From contig CAVZAB010000005.1 of the NCBI GenBank assembly GCA_963773155.1, positions 62,001 to 126,000 of the forward strand: a stretch of DNA of 64,000 nucleotides. The letters run 5' to 3'. This document shows, in pieces, positions 18,349-25,992 of this stretch. Below the pieces are notes generated by a model, which saw nothing but the letters and a program-made list of their open reading frames with translations, was not told where the DNA came from and ran no database searches. Source of the stretch: CAVZAB01 sp963773155 (GTDB lineage: Bacteria > Pseudomonadota > Alphaproteobacteria > Rhizobiales > Beijerinckiaceae). Position 1 is the first letter of the stretch; each line of letters starts with the position of its first letter. The position numbers and the translations under genes are program-made.

Positions 18349-19908
18349 CTAACGGGACTCGAACATTTGGCGGGCCTCCTCGTGCAGGCTCCGGCGCGTC
18401 TCGTCGCGAGCATAATGCATGTGCCCGCCGGCATGAATGGCGAGTTGCAGGCGCCGGTCTGGGCCGAAATCCGGTAGCAGCCGCAAAAGCGTTTTGCTGG
18501 CAAAATAGGGAGTCACGAGATCACTCATGCCATGGCTGACCAGGACCCGCAGATTTGGGTCGAAGGCGAGGGCCGCCCTTAGATCGCTGACGGCTTCGGG
18601 TTGTCCTCGACCCCAATCCCAATTGCGATTGACCATTGCATTGGAGAGCACATAGCGATTTTCGGGCCGCCAGCCGAGCTTCTGCGTCACCAGTTCGGTC
18701 ATGGCGATTGACACGGGGGCCTCGAGTGCATCGGTCACCGGATCCGGGGCCCGCGCGAATGGCGAGAACGGATAGGGGTCCCAGCCGCTGACGCTGGCGT
18801 CATAGGCACTGGCAATGCGGCTTTCGCCACGGTCGAATTCGCGCCGGAAAATGCCACCATCGATCCGGCCGCCGAATTTGCGCACGGTCTCGGCATCGAG
18901 CCCGGTCAGACCAGCGACTTTCTGAGCCATCCGGTCGATTGCGGCTTGATCACTTTCGCCCTGAAGGAAATCGTGCAAATATTCACCGAGCGCGTAGCTT
19001 TCCACCGCCTCGAGATCCTCAGCCCGAACGCTCCCTTTGCGCTCGCGGGCGGCCGCCACAAAGGAGGGAAGGCGCAAGGCATAGCCGAACGGATTGTTCG
19101 GGCCCGCGGCAAGGCCGAAATCAAGGGCAGGCGAGATCAGCACTAGGCCGCGGATGCCGATCGCCTGTTCACGCTGCAGTTCGCGAACCAGTTTGGGGCC
19201 GCGAAAGCCGCTATAGCTTTCCCCGATAATATATTTGGGCGAGCCGAGGCGATGGTTGGTCTCGAGCCAGATCCGCATCACCTCGGCAAGGGCCGAAATG
19301 TCGCCGTCGATTGAAAAGAGCTTGCGCCGAGCCTGCTCGGTCGGGCCGATAGTTCGGCTATAGCCCGTCCCCGGCGGATCGATGAAGACGAGATCGGTGA
19401 AATCAAGCCACGTTTCGCCGTTCAGGATGAGTTCAGGGGCGGCCGACGGCGACAACGCCGCACCCGCCATAGCCAGGCGCCAGGGCCCAAGCAGCCCGAG
19501 CTGCAGCCAGCCCGAGGCTGTGCCTGGTCCGCCGTTGATCGCAAAGGCGACCGGTCGCTTGGCGGCATCGGCCCCTTCGAGCTGGTAGGAGACAAGAGCT
19601 ATCTCGGCCTGCGGTCCGCCCTGCGGATCGTTGATCCTCATGGCGCCCGCTGTTGCCTTCAGGGCCAGGCTTTGACTGGGCAAATCAACGATTTGGCGGG
19701 TGACGAAATCGGCCGGCAGGCGTTTTGCCGCTTCGCCGGTTTTGCTCTCGCCATCTGTCTTGCCGGGCGCTTCGGCGCCGGCCGCCGAGCGCGCCGAGGT
19801 TGCGGTGGCGTGGTGGGCTTCCTCTTGTGCCAATATTGCGAATGAGCCCGCGACAAGCAGGCTCAGGGCAATTCCGGCAAGCCGGCAGGGTTGAAATTTG
19901 TGTGCCAT
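18349..19908 (-). CDS. S10 family serine carboxypeptidase-like protein
   Basis: A 519-aa exported hydrolase of the S10 family (alpha/beta fold, Ser-Asp-His). A signal peptide occupies residues ~9-27 (AGIALSLLVAGSFAILAQ), followed by a low-complexity Ala/Glu linker to ~65. INGGPGTASGW at 124-134 supplies the oxyanion region and IIGESYSGFRG at 227-237 the nucleophile Ser231. RVLVSHGMSDLVTPYF and LAIHAGGHMHYARDET near the C-terminus carry the Asp and His. Length is typical of bacterial members. The histidine kinase gene lies 69 bp upstream on the same strand. Substrate specificity is not predictable. Confidence 0.9.
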   Translation of the reverse strand: MAHKFQPCRLAGIALSLLVAGSFAILAQEEAHHATATSARSAAGAEAPGKTDGESKTGEAAKRLPADFVTRQIVDLPSQSLALKATAGAMRINDPQGGPQAEIALVSYQLEGADAAKRPVAFAINGGPGTASGWLQLGLLGPWRLAMAGAALSPSAAPELILNGETWLDFTDLVFIDPPGTGYSRTIGPTEQARRKLFSIDGDISALAEVMRIWLETNHRLGSPKYIIGESYSGFRGPKLVRELQREQAIGIRGLVLISPALDFGLAAGPNNPFGYALRLPSFVAAARERKGSVRAEDLEAVESYALGEYLHDFLQGESDQAAIDRMAQKVAGLTGLDAETVRKFGGRIDGGIFRREFDRGESRIASAYDASVSGWDPYPFSPFARAPDPVTDALEAPVSIAMTELVTQKLGWRPENRYVLSNAMVNRNWDWGRGQPEAVSDLRAALAFDPNLRVLVSHGMSDLVTPYFASKTLLRLLPDFGPDRRLQLAIHAGGHMHYARDETRRSLHEEARQMFESR

Positions 19909-19977
19909 GCGCGCCTTCCACCTGACTGCAGTGGGAAATTAGGGCGGATCGGGCGGCAAGTCATCGAAAAGCTCTGC

Positions 19978-21528
19978 CTAAGCCGCGGCCGGTCGCAGAT
20001 GACTGCGCGGCCCGCTGATTGGCGGGTCGTCCAAATGGATTTGCGGCAGTGCATCCATCACCCGTTCGGGCGGGAAAACGACAATCGCCTCGGTGCCCTC
20101 CCGGACTTTCGATTTGAGCACGAAGCTGCCGCCGTGCAATTCAATCAGCCCCTTGACGATTGGCAGCCCCAGCCCCGAACCCTCATCGGCATTTTTTTGG
20201 GCGAGCGAGCCCCGGCCGAACGATGAAAGAACGATCGGAATTTCGTTCTCTGGAATCCCCGGGCCGGTATCTTTGACCGACAGATATTGACCGCCGGAAG
20301 CGGTCCAGCCGACCTTTATTGTGATGGTGCCGCCCTGCGGCGTGAACTTTATGGCGTTCGACAGCAGGTTCAGGGTGACCTGTCTGATCGCGCGTTCGTC
20401 GGCCCAGATCCGCGGCAGCTCGGGTTCGAACGCGTTGCTGACAACGATATTGCGATTTTTGGCTCGAATGGCGAGCAGGTGCCGACAATCGTCGACAATA
20501 TGGCCGAGCGCCAGCGCTTCTTCCTTGAGTTCAAGCCGGCCGGCCTCTACCCGCGACAGATCGAGGATTTCGTTGATTAGCGTCAAAAGGTGCTGGCCGC
20601 TCGAATGGATATCCGAAGCATATTCCTTGTAGGAGGGAACGATGTGGGCTCCGAACAACTCGCTCTTCATGACTTCGGAAAAGCCGAGAATGGCATTAAG
20701 CGGCGTGCGCAACTCATAACTCATTGTGGCCAGAAAACGGGATTTGGCGAGATTTGCCTCTTCGGCCCGCCGGCGAGCCTCGTCGGAATTGGCCTTGGCC
20801 TGTTCCAACTCGGCGATCAGCACGTCCTTTTCAGCCCGAAATGACAACGTTGCAAGCGAGCCCACATAAAGCCGGTTGGCCAGGATGATGAAGAAGATTT
20901 GCGCCGCGGCGACTAGGAAGTTCAGAGGCAGAGTATCGATCCCGAAGTTCGGCTGCATGTAGGCAAAGATGCCGATGGTCAGTGGCACCAGCCCGGCATA
21001 GGTCGCCGAAGGAATGGTCGATGACAGGAGTACTGTGATGGCCGAGGCGAGGAGCAGCACGAATATGACGAAGGTCCGGGCTGCCGGGTCGCCGGTATCA
21101 TGGACCAGGACCGCCATCAGGGCCCAGATCGTGTCCTGCAGCATCTCGGCAAGGATGAAGCGCAGCCGCCAGACCTTGACCTTTGCTTCGACGTCCTCGC
21201 GCTCCAGAAACGTTCGCGCGAGCGTGTAATGGATTACCAGACCGATGAAAACCAGGGTGGTCCACACTAGGATGCGGCTCGGAGTCACCCAGATTGAAGC
21301 GACCAGCGAAACGACGATCACAATTCCAGCAACGACCGGCATTGTCGCCATCCGGCCACGCGCGGCAAGTCGGAGAAGTTCGACGTCGAAGGCACGATAG
21401 CCGCTGCCTGTTGACGTCAGCTTCTCGCGGGCATCGCGAACTTTGAGGGCGAGACGGCGCCGGTGTGCCGCTGCGGCCGGATCGAGACGGCGCCCGCGCT
21501 CGATCATTTCCGCCGTTACTTCACTCAT
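19978..21528 (-). CDS. Membrane histidine kinase with Tyr in place of the phospho-acceptor His
   Basis: A 516-aa PdhS/DivJ-like sensor kinase. The N-terminal ~60 residues are cytoplasmic. Six hydrophobic segments follow between ~63 and ~220, then a short coiled coil (AEKDVLIAELEQAKANSDEA). The dimerisation helix reads FLATMSYELRTPLNAILGFS, where the conserved SHELRTPLN has become SYELRTPLN. The codon at 20716-20718 is TAT on the coding strand, one base from a His codon. The ATPase domain is intact by eye: N box LLSNAIKFTPQGG, G1 DTGPGIPENE, G2 GSGLGLPIVKG. As written, it cannot autophosphorylate on the usual residue. A candidate small RNA lies upstream, antiparallel. Confidence 0.92.
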   Translation of the reverse strand: MSEVTAEMIERGRRLDPAAAAHRRRLALKVRDAREKLTSTGSGYRAFDVELLRLAARGRMATMPVVAGIVIVVSLVASIWVTPSRILVWTTLVFIGLVIHYTLARTFLEREDVEAKVKVWRLRFILAEMLQDTIWALMAVLVHDTGDPAARTFVIFVLLLASAITVLLSSTIPSATYAGLVPLTIGIFAYMQPNFGIDTLPLNFLVAAAQIFFIILANRLYVGSLATLSFRAEKDVLIAELEQAKANSDEARRRAEEANLAKSRFLATMSYELRTPLNAILGFSEVMKSELFGAHIVPSYKEYASDIHSSGQHLLTLINEILDLSRVEAGRLELKEEALALGHIVDDCRHLLAIRAKNRNIVVSNAFEPELPRIWADERAIRQVTLNLLSNAIKFTPQGGTITIKVGWTASGGQYLSVKDTGPGIPENEIPIVLSSFGRGSLAQKNADEGSGLGLPIVKGLIELHGGSFVLKSKVREGTEAIVVFPPERVMDALPQIHLDDPPISGPRSHLRPAAA

Positions 21529-21720
21529 GCACTCAAGGGCCCGAAAAATACGCGCGACGCGGTCGATGCGATGGAGGAAGCTTGCGGGGAAATCCTTAAA
21601 TTCCGGCTGATAGCTTCCCTAGAATCTACTGAAAATCGTCCGATTTGCTCGTCAAATCCTTGAATTGCTGCGATCTGTGCGCTGGCGCACTTTGCGGACA
21701 TGATACTTCTTGCTAGCCTG

Positions 21721-21803
21721 TTTGAGGTCAGTACCTCCCTTGACCTCGGTCCGTCCCAATCCGGACCATCGACTGGCGCGGTCTGTGACCGCGCCATTTT
21801 TTG
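21721..21803 (+). ncRNA. Candidate trans-acting small RNA: three tandem hairpins, anti-Shine-Dalgarno loop
   Basis: Three perfect stem-loops follow one another without a reading frame. Hairpin 1 is GAGGTCA (21724-21730) with TGACCTC (21741-21747) around the loop GTACCTCCCT, which exposes CCTCC, complementary to a Shine-Dalgarno core. Hairpin 2 is GGTCCG (21748-21753) with CGGACC (21762-21767) and loop TCCCAATC. Hairpin 3 is GGCGCGGTC (21775-21783) with GACCGCGCC (21787-21795), loop TGT, then six T. Three hairpins with pyrimidine-rich loops and a 3' intrinsic terminator is the architecture of alphaproteobacterial regulatory sRNAs such as AbcR (alpha-r15) and the CCUCC-loop (alpha-r14) families. 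Membership is inference. A plausible start is 21721-21726, after weak TTGCGG (21692) and TAGCCT (21714) boxes. Confidence 0.65.
21775..21802 (+). terminator. Intrinsic terminator of the candidate sRNA
   Basis: A perfect 9-bp stem GGCGCGGTC/GACCGCGCC with a 3-nt loop is followed by A and six T on the plus strand. No plus-strand protein gene ends within 3.7 kb upstream, so the terminator needs another transcript, which supports the sRNA call. Confidence 0.8.
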
Positions 21804-22035
21804 CACGGGTCAGTGCTTCGTTGAGCTATGGGGCAGCATGTCGAGGCTGAGGAAAATTCTGATAGTTTCGATGCAAAATTCTGAAAAATATGAGATTTTT
21901 TCCTCCACCAAGAAACCAGGACCGGCCGAGGTGCGCGCTGCAGGGGTGCGGTGCCGGGGGGATGCGCCAGGACGGGGCCGACCTCGCGCGCTGGCGCGTC
22001 GGTACTAAATCGATCGACCAAGCGAGGAATTTCTC

Positions 22036-22779
22036 ATGAAATTGACGATCGTAGGCTGCGGCGATGCCTTTAACTCCGGTGGGCGCGGGCATAGCTGCTT
22101 TCGCCTGGACACGGCAAAGGACACCGTCCTGGTCGATTTCGGCGGCTCATCCCTTGCCAATTGGAAATCGCTCGGCTTTTGCACCGACGACATTTCGGCG
22201 ATCATCGTTTCGCACCTGCACGGCGATCATTTCGGCGGGATCCCGTTCCTGCTGCTCGAGTGCCAGTTCGCGGCGCGCCGCGTGCGGCCGCTCGTCTTCG
22301 TCGGGCCACAGGGTTTTCGAACCCGACTGGAAATGGCAATGGAAAGCCTCTATTGGGGTTCGACAGCGATCCAATGGCAGTTTCCCTGGAAAGTGGTCGA
22401 AACCGAACCCGGACAGCCGATCCGGGTTTGCGGACTCGAAGTTACGACGATGGAGGTGATCCATCCCTCGGGCGCACCCGCGACCTCGATCAGGATTTCG
22501 GACGGGGAACGAGTTTTTGCCTATTCGGGCGACACTGCCTGGACCGAGGCGCTAGTCGAAACCGCCGCTGGGGCCGATCTTTTCCTCGTCGAATGTTCGT
22601 CGCCAGACCAGCCGATCCCCAATCACATTGACTGGCCTACACTAAAAGCGCATCTCCCAAGTCTGCGCGCCAAGCGCACCCTCGTCACCCATATTGGAGA
22701 TCACGCTTCCGATCTGGAACCGGCCATGGAGGCCGCTGGCCTGACAATCGCCCATGACGGTCTCATCGTCGACCTGTAA
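22036..22779 (+). CDS. MBL-fold metallo-hydrolase (RNase Z/phosphodiesterase-like)
   Basis: A 247-aa metallo-beta-lactamase-fold hydrolase. The metal motif is SHLHGDHFGG with H60, H62, D64 and H65. Further ligands are likely in FAYSGDTAWTE (Asp) and LVTHIGDH (His). The N-terminus MKLTIVGCGDAFNSGGRGHS follows the RNase Z/cyclic-phosphodiesterase subgroup pattern, not lactamases. The RNase Z exosite arm is absent, so a phosphodiesterase or similar small-substrate hydrolase is more likely than tRNA processing. Its end overlaps the UDG-family gene by 26 bp and the caspase-like gene follows, so the three are probably co-transcribed. Confidence 0.88.
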   Translation: MKLTIVGCGDAFNSGGRGHSCFRLDTAKDTVLVDFGGSSLANWKSLGFCTDDISAIIVSHLHGDHFGGIPFLLLECQFAARRVRPLVFVGPQGFRTRLEMAMESLYWGSTAIQWQFPWKVVETEPGQPIRVCGLEVTTMEVIHPSGAPATSIRISDGERVFAYSGDTAWTEALVETAAGADLFLVECSSPDQPIPNHIDWPTLKAHLPSLRAKRTLVTHIGDHASDLEPAMEAAGLTIAHDGLIVDL

Positions 22780-23473
22780 TCGCGGCGACCCCGGCAACGC
22801 GCCGAGTGAGCTGCAACGTCTCCTGGCCAGTATCGCCGGGTGCCGTGCTTGCATCGAGCGGCCCAGCGGGAACGCGCTGCCGCACCAGCCGCGTCCGGTG
22901 GTACGGGTCTCCGGCACCGCTCGCTTGCTGATCGCCGGGCAAGCACCGGGGGCACGGGTCCACGCCAGCGGCGTCCCCTATGACGATCCCTCCGGCAAGC
23001 GGCTGCGGCGATGGATGAACATCGGACCAGAGGTTTTCTATGACACGGCCCGGATCGCCATCGTGCCGATGGGTTTTTGTTTCCCCGGCTACGGCAGCAA
23101 GGGGGCCGATCTGCCGCCACGCCGCGAATGCCGAGGTCTGTGGCATGACCCGCTCTTTGGCTTGCTGCCACAATTGGAGATGATACTGGCCGTAGGCCTG
23201 CATGCCCAGGCCTATCATTTTCGGCGCCTGGGACTGAAACCCAAGGCCGGACTGACCGAAAATGTTGCGTGCTGGCGCGAATTCTGCTGCGGCAGTCCGC
23301 GCGTCATACCGCTGCCTCACCCCTCTTGGCGCAACAATGGCTGGCTCCGCCGCCACCCGTGGTTCGAAAGCGAGCTGGTTCCCGAATTGCGACAGGAGGT
23401 TGCACGGCTCATCATCGATCGTTCAGCCATCGTTCAGCCGCAACGCGGTCTCCTTATGGCGAAGCGGTGTTGA
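22754..23473 (+). CDS. Uracil-DNA glycosylase family protein
   Basis: 239 aa, starting inside the MBL gene (26-bp overlap). LLIAGQAPGARVHASGVPYD corresponds to the water-activating motif of the UDG superfamily, although most family 4 enzymes have GEAPG. PLPHPSWRNNGWLRRHPWFE is the HPS minor-groove intercalation loop. Cysteines in GCRACIER and ACWREFCCGS could bind a 4Fe-4S cluster as in family 4/5 enzymes. The role would be excision of uracil or a related base. It is placed between an MBL hydrolase and a caspase-like protein, an uncommon setting for a repair gene. The start is uncertain because the overlap frame has no strong ribosome site. Confidence 0.85.
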   Translation: MTVSSSTCNRGDPGNAPSELQRLLASIAGCRACIERPSGNALPHQPRPVVRVSGTARLLIAGQAPGARVHASGVPYDDPSGKRLRRWMNIGPEVFYDTARIAIVPMGFCFPGYGSKGADLPPRRECRGLWHDPLFGLLPQLEMILAVGLHAQAYHFRRLGLKPKAGLTENVACWREFCCGSPRVIPLPHPSWRNNGWLRRHPWFESELVPELRQEVARLIIDRSAIVQPQRGLLMAKRC

Positions 23474-23484
23474 TAGGATGACGC

Positions 23485-25971
23485 ATGATTCGAGTATTTC
23501 TGTTCGGCCTAGCCACGCTTTGCGGCCTTGTGGCCTTACCGGTCCTGGCACAACAGCCGGCCCAGAGACGACTGGCGCTGGTGATTGGCGAGAGCGCCTA
23601 TACGACCGCGCCGCTCGCCACCCCCGCCAATGATGCCGGCCTGATCGCCAACACGCTTTCCGAAGCCGGATTTGAGGTAATTGGCGCCCGCGATCTCGAA
23701 CAGGATGCGTTGCGTAAGTCCTTGCGGGAATTCCTTGACAAGGTCGCGGCGGCGGGGCCGGAAACCGTGGCCTTGGTCTATTTGTCCGGCTACGGGCTGC
23801 AACTCGAAGGGGAGAATTACCTCGTGCCCGTGGGAGCGCGGATCAACCGGGATAGCGACGTACCGATAGAAGCCCTACGGCTATCGGATTTTACGCGGTC
23901 CTTGGCGGCCTTGCCGCTAAGGGCCCGGATCGTCGTGTTCGACGGCGCCCGAGCCGATCCCTTTGCGAATTCCGGTGCGCCGATCGCCGGTGGTCTCGCG
24001 CTGGTCGAACCGGAAGCCGGCTCATTGATCGCTTTCAACGCGGCGCCAGGGACCGTATCTCCGGAGGAGCCGGGACCTTATGGTGTCTACGCGCAATCGC
24101 TGGCCGAGATGATCCGCGAGGGTGGATTGCCGCTTGCCGAAGTTTTCGCCAGAACGCGATTGCGCGTTAGCGAAAAAACGAGGGGTGCCGTTGTGCCCTG
24201 GGATGCCAACAAGATTGATCGGGACTTTCATTTCTTCGAGCGAGCACCTGAGGCGGCACCGATCGAGACGGCCGAGCAGACTGCCGCGATCCGGACTAAG
24301 CCGCTTCGCGATTTTTCCGCCGAAGAAGCCTTTGCGGTTGCCCTCGAGCGTGACACGATCCAGTCTTATCAGGATTTTCTGGCGGCCTACCCGGACCACC
24401 CACTCGCCAAGCGAGTGCGCGCTATGCTGGCCGCGCGCCGTGAGGCGGTGACCTGGCGCACGACGGTTTCAGCAAATACCCCAAACGCCTACTGGACCTA
24501 TCTCAAGCGCTATCCGAACGGGCCGCACGCTACCGACGCGCGTCGCCGACTGGCACGTCTGACTGCACCGCTCGAGCCGCCGCCTGTCTTCGAAGCGCTT
24601 GACTATGATGTGCCGCCACCACCCGAGGAAGAATATGTGATCGTCGATCGACCGGTGCTGATTTTTGACGGTCCCGATTACATTCTGCCACCGCCGACGC
24701 CCATATTCATTCTCCCGCCCCCTCCACTGGATTGGATCGTACTGCCGCCGCCGCCACCTCCCCCCTCGCCATACTTCCTGCCGATCCCGGTGCCAGTCCC
24801 GATCCCGGCCTGGTCGCGTCCGCCGATCCCGATCGGACCGCCGCCGCCGTTGCCCGGTTTCGGTCGTCCCTTACCGCCACCTGTCGTTCCCGTCGGGCCG
24901 GGCATAATCCAACCGCCTCAGGTCATTTTGCCCCGAGCGCCGGGGGGGCTGCCTCGACAAGGCACTGTGCCGGCGACGGTGCCTGGCCAGGCCCTGCCGC
25001 CATCGGCCCCTGGGGGCGCGGCGGCAAAGCCGCCCGTGGTGCTACCGGCGACACCGCCTGGCCAGAGCCCTGCCGCCATCGGCCCCTGGGGGCGCGGCGG
25101 CAAAGCCGCCGGTGGTGCTACCGGCGACACCGCCTGGTCAGGCTCTGCCGACGCCGGCCCCCGCGGGCGCGGCGGCAAAACCGCCGGTGGTGCCGCCGGC
25201 GGCTTGCCTGGTCAGGCTCTGCCGACGCCGGCCCCCGCGGGCGCGGCGGCAAAACCGCCGGTGGTGCCGCCGGCTGGCTTGCCTGGTCAGGCTCTGCCGA
25301 CGCCGGCCCCCGGAGGCGCGGCGCCAAAACCACCGGTGGTGCCGTCAGCCGTCTCGCCGGGCAAAGCCATGCTGCCATCAACAGCACCATCTGTGCCGAA
25401 CGCGGCCGGGAGGGCCCAGCCGAATCCTGCGGTCCCACAAGGCAAGCCATCACAGATCAAGCCACAAAATGCCGTCACCCGACCGGGCGGCCCAGCAAAG
25501 CCACCCGGTTTCCAAACCCCGGTACAGCCAGACGCTAGTCTGTCGGTTGCCCCGCCCGTTGACGCCGGCCGCCGGGGCCGGCCACCGGTTCAGGGTCAGC
25601 CGAATCGGCTGCCGTCCGAGGCGCCGCAGGTCGCGCCGCCGTCAATTCAGCAACAGCAACTGCGCCAGCAGCACATCCAGCAGCAACAGGTTCCGCAGCA
25701 GCAGATTCAGCAGCAACAATTGCAACAGCTTCAGCAGCAGCAGCTACGCCAGCAGCGCATCCAACAGCAACAGGTTCCGCAACAGCAGATCCAGCAGCAA
25801 CAATTGCAACAGCTTCAGCAGCAGCAGCTACGCCAGCAGCACATCCAGCAGCAACAGGTTCCTCAGCAGCAAATCCAGCAACCGGTGCGACCGCCACCCG
25901 CGGCTGGGCCGGCCCCCGGACCGGCGCGACCGCGCTGTGGCCTGCCCGGTCTGCCTCCTTGCGAAAGATAG
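23485..25971 (+). CDS. Exported caspase-like (peptidase C14) protein lacking both catalytic residues, with Pro- and Gln-rich tail
   Basis: 828 aa. The signal peptide is residues 1-22 (FLFGLATLCGLVALPVLAQ). The caspase p20-like domain spans ~28-245: RRLALVIGESAYTTAPLATP, then VYLSGYGLQLEGENY where the usual SGHG His is Tyr103, and IVVFDGARADPF where the usual DAC/DxCR Cys is Gly154. The protease dyad is therefore absent. Residues ~285-355 carry TPR/Sel1-like spacing (YQDFLAAYPDHPLAKRVRA, YWTYLKRYPNGPHATDARRR). From ~370 comes a Pro-rich region, then 75-bp repeats, and a Gln repeat with an 84-bp period. It follows the UDG gene by 11 bp. It is probably a periplasmic or surface scaffold. The core fold call is firm, the role unknown. 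Confidence 0.88.
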   Translation: MIRVFLFGLATLCGLVALPVLAQQPAQRRLALVIGESAYTTAPLATPANDAGLIANTLSEAGFEVIGARDLEQDALRKSLREFLDKVAAAGPETVALVYLSGYGLQLEGENYLVPVGARINRDSDVPIEALRLSDFTRSLAALPLRARIVVFDGARADPFANSGAPIAGGLALVEPEAGSLIAFNAAPGTVSPEEPGPYGVYAQSLAEMIREGGLPLAEVFARTRLRVSEKTRGAVVPWDANKIDRDFHFFERAPEAAPIETAEQTAAIRTKPLRDFSAEEAFAVALERDTIQSYQDFLAAYPDHPLAKRVRAMLAARREAVTWRTTVSANTPNAYWTYLKRYPNGPHATDARRRLARLTAPLEPPPVFEALDYDVPPPPEEEYVIVDRPVLIFDGPDYILPPPTPIFILPPPPLDWIVLPPPPPPPSPYFLPIPVPVPIPAWSRPPIPIGPPPPLPGFGRPLPPPVVPVGPGIIQPPQVILPRAPGGLPRQGTVPATVPGQALPPSAPGGAAAKPPVVLPATPPGQSPAAIGPWGRGGKAAGGATGDTAWSGSADAGPRGRGGKTAGGAAGGLPGQALPTPAPAGAAAKPPVVPPAGLPGQALPTPAPGGAAPKPPVVPSAVSPGKAMLPSTAPSVPNAAGRAQPNPAVPQGKPSQIKPQNAVTRPGGPAKPPGFQTPVQPDASLSVAPPVDAGRRGRPPVQGQPNRLPSEAPQVAPPSIQQQQLRQQHIQQQQVPQQQIQQQQLQQLQQQQLRQQRIQQQQVPQQQIQQQQLQQLQQQQLRQQHIQQQQVPQQQIQQPVRPPPAAGPAPGPARPRCGLPGLPPCER
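24991..25365 (+). repeat. Five tandem 75-bp repeats with compensating +1/-1 indels
   Basis: Units start at 24991, 25066, 25142, 25216 and 25291 with lengths 75, 76, 74, 75 and about 75 bp. Unit 2 has one extra base and unit 3 lacks one. Units 1, 4 and 5 are therefore read as ALPxxAPxGAAxKPPVV, while units 2 and 3 are read in the next frame as a Gly/Arg-rich peptide (GPWGRGGKAAGGATGD). The reading frame survives throughout. Confidence 0.88.
25660..25882 (+). repeat. 84-bp tandem repeat encoding a Gln-rich peptide
   Basis: Units start at 25660, 25744 and 25828, an exact 84-bp (28-codon) period with about 2.7 copies. Each unit encodes LRQQxIQQQQVPQQQIQQQQ followed by LQQLQQQQ. CAG and CAA codons alternate, and copies differ at a few silent or His/Arg positions. 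Confidence 0.9.
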
Positions 25972-25992
25972 GATGTTGACGCTCAATCGGGC

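Noticed and set aside
21525..21806. Minus-strand 93-codon gene upstream of the histidine kinase
   Set aside because: It lies across the hairpin series, has no ribosome site or motif, and the hairpins explain the sequence better.
24732..25538. Plus-strand frame in the caspase-like repeat region as a separate gene
   Set aside because: It is the alternative frame of the 75-bp repeats; the 828-aa frame is continuous and has a leader.
25660..25882. CRISPR array
   Set aside because: The 84-bp period has no spacers; the whole unit repeats and is coding.
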